Assembly: GCF_021129235.1 (NCBI RefSeq)
Contig: NZ_JAJOMA010000018.1
Span: forward strand, 1-64,000
From: Kineosporia mesophila
Lineage (GTDB): Bacteria; Actinomycetota; Actinomycetes; Actinomycetales; Kineosporiaceae
Reading direction: 5' to 3'
DNA: 64,000 nucleotides
The translations under genes were made by a program, and so were the position numbers. Each line of letters begins with the position of its first letter. Positions within the stretch are counted from its first letter, which is position 1. Below the pieces are notes generated by a model, which did no database searches, was not told the origin of the DNA, and saw only the letters and a list, made by a program, of their open reading frames with translations. Below, one piece after another: positions 54,409-63,477 of this stretch.

Positions 54409-55926
54409 TCAGCCCCGGCGCTCGGGTCGCCGGCCCGGTCGTTCGGGTCGGCGGTTGGGGCGGTCGGGGCGGCCCGTGCGCACCGGGCGCTCGACCGCCA
54501 CCGGCAGGTCCTTCGCCACGGGACGCTCGCCCTTCGGCACCAGCACGGCCACGCACTCCACGTGATGGGTCATCGGGAACAGGTCGAACGCCCGGATGCC
54601 CTTCAGCTCGTACCCGGCGGCATCGGCCGTGGCCAGGTCACGGGCGAGCGCGGCCGGGTCGCAGGCCACGTAGACGACCACCCGCGGGGCCAGGGCCACG
54701 ATCTGGGCGATCACTTCCCTGCCCGCACCCGACCGGGGCGGGTCGAGCACCACGACGTCGGCTCCCCCACGCGTCCCCTGCTCCCCCTCGGGTGTCAGGG
54801 GACCACCCTGCGCGGCCAGGCGGGGCAGCACGCGGGACACCGAACCGGCCTCCACGCGCACCTGCCCGAGGTCGTGCAGCCCGCGGCGGGCGTCGGACGC
54901 GGCGCGGGTGTCCCCCTCGACGAGGATCACGCTGCCCGTGACGCCGACCTGGTCGGCCAGCCCGGCCGCGAACAGGCCGACACCGCCGTACAGGTCCAGC
55001 GTGCGCTCGCCCGGCTGAGCCTGCGCTGCTTCCAGCACGGCGTCGAGCAGGGTCTGCGCGGCGGCCGGATGCACCTGCCAGAAGCCGGTGCCGGTCACCC
55101 GGAACGGACGCACCTTGCCCCCGACCAGCACCTCCTCGGTGACCCAGGTGCGACCCTTGACCTGGTGCAGACCCTCGGTGTCACGGGTGGCGACGTTGGT
55201 GCCGGCCGGCAGCCGGGGCAGGCGCAGCTTGTCGCCGGCCCGCCCGGCCACCGCCTCGGCCACGACCAGCGGGGTGCCGGTGGTGGGGGCGATCACCTCG
55301 ACGGCCAGGGTGTTCGGCCAGCGGGCGCCGGTGACGCCGAGCTCCGCGGCGGCCGGGTGCGCGATCAGGCACTCCTTCACCGCGATCACGTCGTGCGAGC
55401 GGTGCCTGCGCAGGCCGGGACGGCCCTCGGTGTCGGAGGTGAAGCGCACCCGGGTGCGCCAGCCCAGGCCGTCACCCTCCGGACCCTCGACCACCACGGC
55501 GGGCGCCGGGTCGAGCTTGGCGATGCGGCGCAGCTGCTCGGCGACCACGTCACCCTTCATCCGGCGCTGGGCGTCCAGGTCGGCGTGCTGCCAGTCGCAG
55601 CCACCGCACAGGCCCGGCCCGGACACCGGGCACGGCGCCGTCACCCGGTCGGGCGAGGGCTCGATCGCCTCGACCGCGTCGGCGCGCCAGAACTTGGCGT
55701 CGGGGGCGGACTCGGTCAGCCGGGCCAGCACCACCTCACCGGGCAGCGCGTGGCGCACGAAGACCACCCGTCCGTCGTAGCGGGCCACGCAGTGGCCGCC
55801 GTGGGCGACCGGACCGATCTCGAGCTGGATGAGCTCGTCGGTGACCAGTCCGGGACCGTTCTGGTCCCGGGTGGTGTCCGGTGTGGCGGGGCGGCGTTCG
55901 CCGTCCCCCGTCGGGCCCTCAGGCAT
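54409..55926 (-). CDS. TRAM-domain RNA (uracil-5-)methyltransferase family protein (505 aa)
   Basis: This RlmD/TrmA-like enzyme methylates uridine C5 in RNA. An N-terminal TRAM domain (LIQLEIGPVAHGGHCVARYDGRVVFVRH) precedes an iron-sulfur site with CPVSGPGLCGGCDW and a fourth Cys in VKECLIAHP. The SAM-binding DLYGGVGLFAAGLA and the catalytic Cys in VYVACDPAALARDL follow. An Arg/Pro-rich tail (GRPDRPNRRPERPGRR) probably contacts RNA. The ATG at 55926 has AAGGAG upstream and overlaps the transporter stop by 8 bp. The gene between a potassium transporter and aconitase is a conserved actinobacterial arrangement. Confidence 0.9.
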   Translation of the reverse strand: MPEGPTGDGERRPATPDTTRDQNGPGLVTDELIQLEIGPVAHGGHCVARYDGRVVFVRHALPGEVVLARLTESAPDAKFWRADAVEAIEPSPDRVTAPCPVSGPGLCGGCDWQHADLDAQRRMKGDVVAEQLRRIAKLDPAPAVVVEGPEGDGLGWRTRVRFTSDTEGRPGLRRHRSHDVIAVKECLIAHPAAAELGVTGARWPNTLAVEVIAPTTGTPLVVAEAVAGRAGDKLRLPRLPAGTNVATRDTEGLHQVKGRTWVTEEVLVGGKVRPFRVTGTGFWQVHPAAAQTLLDAVLEAAQAQPGERTLDLYGGVGLFAAGLADQVGVTGSVILVEGDTRAASDARRGLHDLGQVRVEAGSVSRVLPRLAAQGGPLTPEGEQGTRGGADVVVLDPPRSGAGREVIAQIVALAPRVVVYVACDPAALARDLATADAAGYELKGIRAFDLFPMTHHVECVAVLVPKGERPVAKDLPVAVERPVRTGRPDRPNRRPERPGRRPERRG

Positions 55927-57973
55927 CCTGCTCCTTCGTGTTCGGTTCAAGCTGTTCCCCGTGCGGCGGCACCGCGCCCCGACGCGCGTCACCGGGTGCG
56001 CCCCGGCGCAGTTCTCCCAGCCGGTGCCGCGACGACCTCAGCTGCCACGGCACGCTGGCCACGATCACGCCGGGCATGAAGTGCAGCCCGCCCTTCAGCC
56101 GCAGCGCGCTCTGGTTGTGCAGCAACTGCTCCCACCAGCGTCCGACCACGTACTCGGGCACGTAGACGACCACCAGGTCGCGCGGGCTCTCCCGGCGCAC
56201 GCTGCGCACGTAATTCAGCACCGGGCGGGTGATCTCACGGTACGGGGAGTCCAGGGCCCGCAGCGGCACCGGGATGTCGCGGCGCTCCCACTCGTCCTGC
56301 AGACGCCGGGTCTCGTCCCCGTCGACGTTGACGGTCACGGCCTCCAGCAACGACGGCCGCGAGGCCCGGGCGTAGGCCAGGGCCCGCATCGTCGGCTTGT
56401 GCAGCTTGGAGACCAGCACGATGGCGTGCACCCGGGAGGGCAGCATGCGCCCGCGGGCGTCGTCCTCCTCGGCCAGTTCCGCGCTCACCGAACGGTAGTG
56501 CCGGCGGATGGCCAGCATCAGCACGAAGAGCAGGGCCATGAAGATCAGGGCCAGGTAGGCGCCGCGGGTGAACTTGGTGATGAGCACCACCACCAGCACG
56601 CTGCCGGTGATGGTCACGCCGATCGCGTTGATCACGCGGGACTGCTGCATCTTGCGCCGGGCGGCCGTCTCGGTCTCCTGCCGCAGCAGCCGGGTCCAGT
56701 GCCGCACCATGCCGGTCTGGCTGACGGTGAAGGAGATGAAGACGCCCACGATGTAGAGCTGGATCAGCCGGGTGACCTGCGCGTCGAAGGCCAGGATGAG
56801 CAGGCAGGCGCCGACCGCGAGCGCGACGATGCCGTTGCTGTAGGCCAGCCGGTCGCCGCGGGTGTGCAGCTGGCGCGGCAGCAGGTCGTCCTTGGCCAGG
56901 ATCGAGCCGAGTACCGGGAAGCCGTTGAAGGCGGTGTTCGCGGCGAGGATGAGGATCAGGCCGGTGGCGAACGTGACCAGGTAGAAGGCCGGCGGGAAGC
57001 CACCGAAGAGCGCGCCCGCGATCTGCCCGATCACCGGGTCCTGCACGTAGTCCTCGCCGACCGACCGGCCGTCGCGGAACAGCTGCTCGGCCGGGAACTC
57101 GGCGAAGCGCACGTGCATCAGCCGGGCCAGGACGATCGTGGACATCAGCATGGCCACCGCGATGCCGCCGAGCAGGGCCAGCGTGGTGGCGGCGTTGCGG
57201 CTCTTGGGCTTCTTGAACGCGGGCACCCCGTTGCTGATGGCCTCGACCCCGGTGAGCGCGGCGCAGCCCGAGGAGAAGGCCCGCAGCAGCAGGAAACCGC
57301 CGCCCAGGCCGACCAGACCCTGCTCGAACTGGGTCTCGGGCCGCAGCACCAGGTCGGCGCTCTCGGCCAGGGGCAGGTCGCCGAGGAAGTACCGGACGAA
57401 GCCCCAGGCGCTCATGCCGAGGATCGAGACCATGAACACGTAGGTGGGAATCGCGAAGGCGGTGCCGGACTCCCGCACCCCGCGCAGGTTGATGGTGGTC
57501 AGCAGCACGACCACCGCCACCGCGAGGAGGGCCTCGTGCCCCCGCAGGAAGGGCAGGGCCGAGGCGGCGTACTGGGCGCCGGAGGAGATCGACACGGCCA
57601 CGGTCAGCACGTAGTCGACCAGCAGGGCGCTGGCCACGGTGACGCCGGCCATCGGGCCGAGGTTGACCGTGGCCACCTCGTAGTCGCCGCCGCCGGAGGG
57701 GTAGGCGTGCACGTTCTGCCGGTACGAGGCCACCACGATCAGCATGACGAAGACCACGGAGACACCGACCCACGGCGAGAGCGCGTAGGACGTCAGGCCG
57801 GCGGCCGCGAGCGTGAGCAGGATTTCGTCAGGTGCGTAGGCGACGGACGACAGTGCGTCGGAGGCGAAGACCGGCAGCGCGATCCGTTTGGGCAGCAGGG
57901 TCTCGCCCAGACGTTCGCTGCGCACCGGCCGCCCGACGAGCAGCCGCTTGACGGCGCCGGGATAGTTGGGCAC
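55919..57973 (-). CDS. APC superfamily permease, KimA-like potassium transporter (684 aa)
   Basis: About 12 transmembrane helices are followed by a cytoplasmic C-terminal domain of about 170 residues. The N-terminal LPVFASDALSSVAYAPDEIL and YPSGGGDYEVA are typical of the KimA-like branch, which imports potassium with protons. The start is GTG at 57973. It is divergent from two TrkA-type potassium regulators and overlaps the RNA methyltransferase gene, as in many actinobacteria. Amino-acid transport is the main alternative. Confidence 0.85.
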   Translation of the reverse strand: MPNYPGAVKRLLVGRPVRSERLGETLLPKRIALPVFASDALSSVAYAPDEILLTLAAAGLTSYALSPWVGVSVVFVMLIVVASYRQNVHAYPSGGGDYEVATVNLGPMAGVTVASALLVDYVLTVAVSISSGAQYAASALPFLRGHEALLAVAVVVLLTTINLRGVRESGTAFAIPTYVFMVSILGMSAWGFVRYFLGDLPLAESADLVLRPETQFEQGLVGLGGGFLLLRAFSSGCAALTGVEAISNGVPAFKKPKSRNAATTLALLGGIAVAMLMSTIVLARLMHVRFAEFPAEQLFRDGRSVGEDYVQDPVIGQIAGALFGGFPPAFYLVTFATGLILILAANTAFNGFPVLGSILAKDDLLPRQLHTRGDRLAYSNGIVALAVGACLLILAFDAQVTRLIQLYIVGVFISFTVSQTGMVRHWTRLLRQETETAARRKMQQSRVINAIGVTITGSVLVVVLITKFTRGAYLALIFMALLFVLMLAIRRHYRSVSAELAEEDDARGRMLPSRVHAIVLVSKLHKPTMRALAYARASRPSLLEAVTVNVDGDETRRLQDEWERRDIPVPLRALDSPYREITRPVLNYVRSVRRESPRDLVVVYVPEYVVGRWWEQLLHNQSALRLKGGLHFMPGVIVASVPWQLRSSRHRLGELRRGAPGDARRGAVPPHGEQLEPNTKEQDA

Positions 57974-58142
57974 GACGGGTCATGGTAGGCCTGTTCGTGG
58001 TGGTGTCGTCACGGGGTGGTCACTTCTGCCCAGGCTTGACCCGCCCCTGGGCGAAGGCGGGCGCGGGAACGTGTACCTTCGCTGGCGGACAGCGCCGAGT
58101 GGGCTGACCACGGCGAAGGTCATCTGAGAGGGCCGGGCGAAC

Positions 58143-58811
58143 GTGCACTTCGTGATCATGGGTTGCGGCCGGACCGGTTCGACACTGGCCCAGATGGTCG
58201 AGGACCGGGGCCACACCGTCGCGGTGGTGGATCAGAACGCGAACGCCTTCCGCCGTCTCGGGCCGCACTTCGAGGGCCGGCGCGTGGTCGGGCCGGGTTT
58301 CGACCGGGACACGCTGACCGAGGCCGGCATCGAGGACGCGTACGCGTTCGCCGCCGTCAGCAACGGTGACAACTCCAACATCCTGGCGGCCCGGGTGGCC
58401 CGCGAGACGTTCGGCATCAGCAACGTGGTCGCCCGGATCTACGACCCGGGCCGCGCCGAGGTCTACCAGCGCCTGGGCATACCCACCGTCGCCACCGTGC
58501 GCTGGACCGCCGACCAGATGGCCCGCCGTCTGCTGCCGGCCGGCGCGATCTCCGAGTTCCGCGACCCTTCCGGGGCCGTGATCCTGGCCGAGGTGCAGGT
58601 GCACACCGGCTGGGTGGGCCGGCGGATGCCCGTGCTGGAAGCTGCCTCCGGCGCCCGCGTGGCCTTCCTCACCCGGCTCGGCGAGGGCATCGTGCCCGGC
58701 GCCGACACCGTTTACCAGGAGGGCGACCTGGTGCACTTCGTGCTCCGGCACGACCAGCTGACCTCGGTGGAGCAGCGCCTGTCCGTCCAGCCCTCGAAGG
58801 ATCAGCTCTGA
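58143..58811 (+). CDS. TrkA-family potassium regulatory protein, CeoB-like (222 aa)
   Basis: This is a cytoplasmic RCK-type regulatory subunit. The N-terminal nucleotide-binding domain starts HFVIMGCGRTGSTLAQMV with D-x-N at the end of the second strand (VVDQNANAF); a C-terminal TrkA_C-like domain follows. The start is GTG at 58143. It overlaps the next trkA by one base (TGATG). The pair lies opposite the KimA-like transporter, which it may control in response to NAD(H) or c-di-AMP. Confidence 0.88.
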   Translation: MHFVIMGCGRTGSTLAQMVEDRGHTVAVVDQNANAFRRLGPHFEGRRVVGPGFDRDTLTEAGIEDAYAFAAVSNGDNSNILAARVARETFGISNVVARIYDPGRAEVYQRLGIPTVATVRWTADQMARRLLPAGAISEFRDPSGAVILAEVQVHTGWVGRRMPVLEAASGARVAFLTRLGEGIVPGADTVYQEGDLVHFVLRHDQLTSVEQRLSVQPSKDQL

Positions 58812-59473
58812 TGCGGATCGTCATCGTCGGCGCCGGCAGCGTCGGCCGCTCCATCGCGCGGGAACTGCTCACCAACGGGCACCGCGTGCTCCTGATCGAC
58901 AAGGACCCGAACGCCATCCGGGTCACCAGCGTGCCCGAGGCCGAGTGGCTGCTCGCCGACGCCTGCGAGATCAGCTCGCTGGCCGACGCCGGGCTGGCCG
59001 ACTGCGACGTGGTGGTGGCCGCCAGCGGTGACGACAAGGCGAACCTGGTGGTCTCGCTGCTGTCGAAGACCGAGTACGGCGTGCCCCGCACCGTGGCCCG
59101 GGTCAACACCCCGGCCAACGAGTGGATGTTCGACGAGGCCTGGGGCGTCGACGTGGCCGTGTCCACCCCACGCATCATGACGGCGCTGGTCGAGGAGGCC
59201 GTGTCGATCGGTGAGCTGGTGCGGATCTTCACGTTCCAGCAGGGTCAGGCCGCGATGGTCGAGCTCACCCTGCCCGATGCGTCACCCCTGGCCGGCACCA
59301 CGGTCGGCGAGATCGCCTGGCCCGACGACACCGTGCTGGTCGGCATCATCCGCGGCGAGCGCCCCATCGCCCCGAGCCGGGACGACGCCCTCGAGGCCGG
59401 TGACGAACTGATGTTCATCACGGTGCCCGAGAGCGAGGACGCGCTCCAGGAGCTGCTGAACCCCCGCACGTGA
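58811..59473 (+). CDS. TrkA-family potassium regulatory protein, CeoC-like (220 aa)
   Basis: This is the second RCK protein: RIVIVGAGSVGRSIARELL and VLLIDKDPNAIRV in the nucleotide-binding half, and a C-terminal TrkA_C domain with ITVPESEDALQELL at the end. It is about the same length as its partner but diverged, so it probably forms a hetero-oligomer with it. Its stop overlaps the start of the decayed acetyltransferase (GTGA). Confidence 0.88.
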   Translation: MRIVIVGAGSVGRSIARELLTNGHRVLLIDKDPNAIRVTSVPEAEWLLADACEISSLADAGLADCDVVVAASGDDKANLVVSLLSKTEYGVPRTVARVNTPANEWMFDEAWGVDVAVSTPRIMTALVEEAVSIGELVRIFTFQQGQAAMVELTLPDASPLAGTTVGEIAWPDDTVLVGIIRGERPIAPSRDDALEAGDELMFITVPESEDALQELLNPRT

Positions 59474-60119
59474 TCCGCCCGCTCACCCCCGCCGGCATCC
59501 CGGCCGGCCAGGCCGTGGCCACCGCCCACGGCTGGCCGCCCCGGCCGGGGCGGGCAGGGCATCGGGGGTGCGCCGCGGACAGCGTCTTTCTCCACGCCCC
59601 GGCCGCGGGGCGGCCGATCCACGAGAATCTGGACTTCCGGTGCGTGGACGAACTGGTGACGCACGCGGGGCCCTGGCCCCCCGCCGGCTTGAGGACGACG
59701 GTCAGGGTGACGTCGAGGGACGAGGTGGTCACGGCCCTGGACGCCGAGGCCGTCGGCTACTCCCGTAGGGCTCTGCGGCGCCGTCCTCCAGCCTTCGCGG
59801 AGCAGATCCGGGTCGCGCACGACGACGCGGGCCGGCCCTCGGCCACGCCGCCGCGGGGGGCACCACCGTCCGGACGGCGATCGGCCCCGTGGTGGCACCG
59901 GACAGTGCCGTCGCCCGGGCCCTGGTGACCGATCCGGCGACCTCGGCCGAGGGACCGGTGCGCGTGGACCTCCTGGCGAGGGCCGACCCTCCGCTGCACA
60001 CGTGGCTGACCGCGAACGGCCTGACCGAGATCATGCGGGCGACCCTGATGGTACGCGGCGACGACCTGCCCCCGGGCAACGGAAGCGACCTGGCGCCCCT
60101 CATGCAGTCCCGGGGCTGA
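59470..60119 (+). pseudogene. Decayed GNAT acetyltransferase gene
   Basis: Pieces of a two-domain GNAT protein appear in order but in three frames. IRPLTPAGIPAGQAVATAHGWP starts at the GTG 59470 (frame 0). GQGIGGA, the acetyl-CoA loop, is at about 59552 in frame +1. SVFLHAPAAGRPIHENLDF to FAEQIRVAHDDAGRP (about 59578-59838) is back in frame 0. LGHAAAGGTTVRTAIGPVVA to the end (IMRATLMVRGDDLPPG) is in frame +2, stopping at 60119. About 50-60 codons expected between the first two pieces are missing. The intact gene would be coupled to ceoC through GTGA. Confidence 0.78.
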
Positions 60120-60139
60120 CCTGCCCCCAGACTTCTCCG

Positions 60140-60889
60140 TCAGTACGGGGTTTGGGGGGTCTCGTCCGGGTCGACCAGGATCACGGGTTCGGCCGGTTTG
60201 ACCACCGGCACCGAGCGCAGCACCAGCCACATCAGCCAGAGGGCCAGGGCGAAGAGGGGCAGGCCCAGCACGGTGGCGTTCAGGGTGCCCAGCAGCGCGG
60301 TCTCGTCGGCCAGCCACAGCGGGATCTGCACGGCCAGGCGCACCAGGAACAGGGCGGCGAAGATCCAGGTGGCCAGCACGTAGACCCGGCTGCGGGCCGG
60401 GTGCTTGCGCCACTCGAACATCTCACCGGTGATCGGCCCCACGAAGATGCCGACGATCGGCCAGCGCACCAGCGCCGAGATGATCGCACCGGCGGCGGAG
60501 GCGGCGTTCTTGAGAATGCTGGGCAGGAAGAAGTCCGAGGCCCGGCCGGTCTTGCTGGCCACGTAGGCACCGATCGCGATGCCGATGACCCCCGAGAAGA
60601 CCTGGGTGAGGGGCTCGCGGGCGATCAGCCGCCAGACGATCAGCACGGCCAGGGGCACACAGGCGGCGATGACCGACGGCCGCAGCTCGTTGGTGATCGC
60701 GAAGACCAGTGAGAAGACCGCGTACGGCAGCACCGACTCGATCACGCCGCGCGGGCCGCCGATGCTCTTCTTCAGGTCGAACTCGGCCGCCACGGCCGCG
60801 CCGAACTTGCCCTGGGCCACGGCCTCGGCCGCGTGCTCCGCCTGTTCGGCCACGTGGTGGTGCTCCCCCGGCATCCGCGACTCGGTCAT
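60140..60889 (-). CDS. DUF3159 membrane protein (249 aa)
   Basis: This actinobacterial membrane protein has about six transmembrane segments and an N-terminal KKSIGGPRGVIESVLPYAVF that is characteristic of DUF3159. ASDFFLPSILKNAASAAGAI and WPIVGIFVGPITGE are further conserved-looking stretches. Function is unknown. The start codon overlaps the stop of the OB-fold gene by one base, so the two are coupled. It converges on the decayed acetyltransferase. Confidence 0.87.
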   Translation of the reverse strand: MTESRMPGEHHHVAEQAEHAAEAVAQGKFGAAVAAEFDLKKSIGGPRGVIESVLPYAVFSLVFAITNELRPSVIAACVPLAVLIVWRLIAREPLTQVFSGVIGIAIGAYVASKTGRASDFFLPSILKNAASAAGAIISALVRWPIVGIFVGPITGEMFEWRKHPARSRVYVLATWIFAALFLVRLAVQIPLWLADETALLGTLNATVLGLPLFALALWLMWLVLRSVPVVKPAEPVILVDPDETPQTPY

Positions 60890-61338
60890 CAGCTTCCCGT
60901 ACCGGGGACGAGTTCGTACCGCGGGTTGAAGATGGTGGCGGTGCCGCTGGCCTCACAGACCACGCCCTGTACCCGGATGCGCCGGCCGGGCTCGACCCCG
61001 CCGATGTGGCGGCGCCCCAGCCAGATCACGGAGATGCTGCCGCTGCCGTCGTACAGCTCGGCCACCAGCGCCGGGACACCGGCCCGGGGCCGCAGCGTGA
61101 CCGCGCGCAGCGTGCCGCAGACCATGGCGGGCTGCCGCGACTTCAGCTGGGCGATCGGCGTACCACCCAGCCGCACCGCCTGCTCCCGCTCCTCGTCCGC
61201 GTGCACCACGTGCTGCGGTGCCGTGAACTTGGCCAAGGCCCGGCGGAGGCCGAAGCGCTCGGCCGCTCTGTTCTCTACCGACGCGATCGTCGCCTGATCA
61301 CCGGTGATCTGCTTACCCACAGTTTTCAGCGTACCCAT
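60889..61338 (-). CDS. OB-fold nucleic-acid-binding protein (149 aa)
   Basis: A short protein with a C-terminal OB-like domain: AMVCGTLRAVTLRPRAGVPALVAELYDGSGSISVIW-type strands, WLGRRHIGGVEPGRRIRVQG, then the last strand TIFNPRYELV. This resembles the RecG/RecQ-like OB domain found as a small protein beside DUF3159 in actinobacteria. The ATG at 61338 (MGTLKTVGKQI) is preferred although the frame opens further upstream. It probably has its own promoter, since a terminator precedes it. Confidence 0.8.
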   Translation of the reverse strand: MGTLKTVGKQITGDQATIASVENRAAERFGLRRALAKFTAPQHVVHADEEREQAVRLGGTPIAQLKSRQPAMVCGTLRAVTLRPRAGVPALVAELYDGSGSISVIWLGRRHIGGVEPGRRIRVQGVVCEASGTATIFNPRYELVPGTGS

Positions 61339-61488
61339 CCCGGACCCGCTCTCCGACCGTCCCCCGGGTATCGGAAGAGTGGCCAACAGCACTCTTTCCC
61401 TGTCTGGCGAACTCCTGCTCAACAAGGTAATTCAGATTTTATTCCCAGGCGCGGGAGGAACCTTGATCAAGTCTTGACCCGCACGAAA

Positions 61489-61533
61489 GAGCCGCCCGCC
61501 AGGCACCCGAGAGGGATGCCGGACGGACGGCTC
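61489..61533 (-). terminator. Terminator of the dut-DUF3710 operon
   Basis: GAGCCGCCCGCCAGGCA pairs with TGCCGGACGGACGGCTC (three mismatches, two of them possible G-U pairs in the transcript) around an 11-nt loop. It begins 36 bp past the DUF3710 stop codon. A CTTGATCAAG palindrome (61462-61471) follows. Confidence 0.65.
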
Positions 61534-61568
61534 ACGAGCGCGTCCGGGCCGTCGAGGGGCCCACGGAC

Positions 61569-62351
61569 TCAGCGCAGTTCGGTGATCTCCGGGCCGCGCT
61601 CCGGCGGGCGCAGGGAGTCGCCGGCCGGCTCGGCCGTGCCCTCCTCACCCTCCGACTGGGCGTTCTCGGGCAGGCGCAGCGGCAGCAGCTCGCGCGGGGC
61701 CATCGCCTCGGCACCGCGCACCACCACCACGTCACGCACCAGCCGCTCCAGCTCCTGCGCCTTCTCCTCGTCCAGCGCCGCGGCACCGTGGAAGACCGCC
61801 CGCAGGAACCAGCGCGGACCGTCGACACCGGAGAACCGGGCGGGCTGCAGCACGGTGCGGCCGTCGGGGGTGCGGGCCGGCACCTTGGCCAGGAGCTCCC
61901 GGCCGAACACCCCGGGGACGTCGTCCACCTCGCCGCCCTGACGGCTCACGCTGGCGGAGATCTCGCTGCGGATCTCGTCCCAGATGCCGGAGGTGCGCGG
62001 GGCCGCGAACGCCTGCAGCTGCACCGCGGAGTCCTCGAGCTGCACGGTCGCCGCGATCACCTTGCTGGTCTCCTCCTCGATCTCGAGGCGGATCTGGATC
62101 GTGCCCTCCTTGGCGGGCAGCCGGATCGCGCCGAGATCGATGTAGGTCTCCTCGGCGTCGGCCTCCGACTCGTCCCAGGGACCCTTCGACCGGTCGTAGA
62201 CGTCGGTGAGGGGCGACAGTTTCCTGCCTGCGCTCTCCTCACCCGGCGTCCCGTCCGCGTCGGCCACCGCGTCGTCCGTGAAGCCCGTGGACGCCGTGCC
62301 CTCGTCGACGCCGGAGGCGTCGTCCCCCTTGTTACGTCGGAACCAGCTCAT
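61569..62351 (-). CDS. DUF3710 family protein (260 aa)
   Basis: This conserved actinobacterial protein starts MSWFRRNKGDD and has an acidic linker, then GPWDESEADAEETYIDLGAIRLP and the long VQLQAFAAPRTSGIWDEIRSEI stretch typical of DUF3710. Function is unknown. It overlaps the dut stop by one base, so it is translationally coupled to dUTPase, an arrangement conserved across actinobacteria. Confidence 0.9.
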   Translation of the reverse strand: MSWFRRNKGDDASGVDEGTASTGFTDDAVADADGTPGEESAGRKLSPLTDVYDRSKGPWDESEADAEETYIDLGAIRLPAKEGTIQIRLEIEEETSKVIAATVQLEDSAVQLQAFAAPRTSGIWDEIRSEISASVSRQGGEVDDVPGVFGRELLAKVPARTPDGRTVLQPARFSGVDGPRWFLRAVFHGAAALDEEKAQELERLVRDVVVVRGAEAMAPRELLPLRLPENAQSEGEEGTAEPAGDSLRPPERGPEITELR

Positions 62352-62899
62352 CAGTGTTCTCCTCGTTGCGTTGCCTGCCCCGTCGCCTGCACCGTCGCCG
62401 TGCCCGTGGACCCGAACCCACCCTCACCGCGGGCCGAGCCCGGCAACCGACCGGCCTCGACGAAGTACGCCCGGCTCACCGGTTGCACCACCAGCTGGGC
62501 GATCCGGTCACCCCGCTTCAGCTCGACCGGCGTCTCGCGGTCGGTGTTCAGCAGCGTGACCCTGATCTCCCCGCGATATCCGGCGTCGACCGTGCCGGGG
62601 GCGTTGACCACCGTCAGACCGCACCGCGCGGCCAGACCGGACCGCGGGTGCACGAAGGCGGCGTACCCGTCGGGCAGCGCGATCGCGACACCGGTCGGGA
62701 CCGTCTGGCGCTCACCGGGCCCCAGGGTCACGTCGACGGTCGTGACGAGGTCGGCCCCGGCGTCACCGGGATGGGAGTAACCGGGCACGGGGATCTCGGG
62801 GTCGAGGCGCTGCAGCAGCACCTCGACCTGGCCGGGCGCGAAGCCAGACCGGCCGGGACCCTCGTCGATGGCGCCGGCGGGCGCGGAAGGCGTGCTCAC
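62351..62899 (-). CDS. dut: dUTP diphosphatase Dut (182 aa)
   Basis: Dut hydrolyses dUTP to dUMP, keeping uracil out of DNA and feeding dTMP synthesis. The trimeric dUTPase motifs are in order: HPGDAGADLVT, VHPRSGLAARCGLTVVNAPG and TVDAGYRGEI, RGDRIAQLVV, and the C-terminal P-loop-like ARGEGGFGSTG. The protein is a little longer than usual because of about 30 N-terminal residues. The GTG start at 62899 lies 8 nt after TAGGCT, so it is probably leaderless. Confidence 0.94.
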   Translation of the reverse strand: MSTPSAPAGAIDEGPGRSGFAPGQVEVLLQRLDPEIPVPGYSHPGDAGADLVTTVDVTLGPGERQTVPTGVAIALPDGYAAFVHPRSGLAARCGLTVVNAPGTVDAGYRGEIRVTLLNTDRETPVELKRGDRIAQLVVQPVSRAYFVEAGRLPGSARGEGGFGSTGTATVQATGQATQRGEH

Positions 62900-62907
62900 G
62901 GTGGAAC

Positions 62908-62913
62908 AGCCTA
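62908..62913 (-). promoter_or_regulatory. -10 box TAGGCT of the leaderless dut gene
   Basis: On the minus strand TAGGCT is followed by 8 nt and then the GTG at 62899, with no ribosome-binding site. The same hexamer precedes the gene at 29936. Confidence 0.6.
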
Positions 62914-62971
62914 GCCAGCGCTCGCCACCACCTGGCGCACACTCCGGATCCGGGCGTGGGAAGCTGATTTC

Positions 62972-63433
62972 ATGAGCTCGGATCAGCAGCGCAAGACCGG
63001 CGTCACGAACCTCGTGGAGTCCCTCCGCCCCTCCCCCGTGATGTGGCTGGTCCTCGTCGTGCTCGGTGCCTCGTTCGGGCTGATCCCCGGCCCCATCAAC
63101 ACCACGATCGCCGTGGTCACCGGGGTGGCCACGGCCGTGCTGGCGGTGGTGCTGGTGGTCGTCTTCACCCCGCGCCTGCAGCTGGCGAAGGGCGTCTTCT
63201 CGGCCGGCCGGGCCAAGGTGCCCGCATCGCTGGTCGCGAAGGTCGAGCCGCTGGACGCGGCTCAGATGAGGGCCGCGCACGGCGTCGATCTGGACGCGCG
63301 CGCGTACCTCTGCACCCGGGCCTGGGTGCACACGGGGATCAGGGTCACCCTGAACGACCCGCAGGACCCCACGCCCTACTGGCTGATCTCGACCCGCAGG
63401 CCGCAGGAATGGGTGCGGGCGCTGGGCTCGTGA
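62972..63433 (+). CDS. DUF3093 membrane protein (153 aa)
   Basis: Two adjacent transmembrane helices ([19 protein letters not shown] and [21 protein letters not shown]) are followed by a soluble domain ending [16 protein letters not shown], the DUF3093 pattern. Function is unknown. It is divergent from dut and converges on DUF4193; this trio is conserved in actinobacteria. Confidence 0.88.
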   Translation: MSSDQQRKTGVTNLVESLRPSPVMWLVLVVLGASFGLIPGPINTTIAVVTGVATAVLAVVLVVVFTPRLQLAKGVFSAGRAKVPASLVAKVEPLDAAQMRAAHGVDLDARAYLCTRAWVHTGIRVTLNDPQDPTPYWLISTRRPQEWVRALGS

Positions 63434-63477
63434 CCGAACCCGCGCGCCCCCCACTCAGTTCGTCCGCCGCCTGAACC

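Noticed and set aside
59245-59898. Minus-strand frame opposite ceoC and the decayed acetyltransferase as a real gene
   Set aside because: Composition is Arg/Gly/Pro-rich with no domain. The plus strand shows recognisable acetyltransferase pieces instead.
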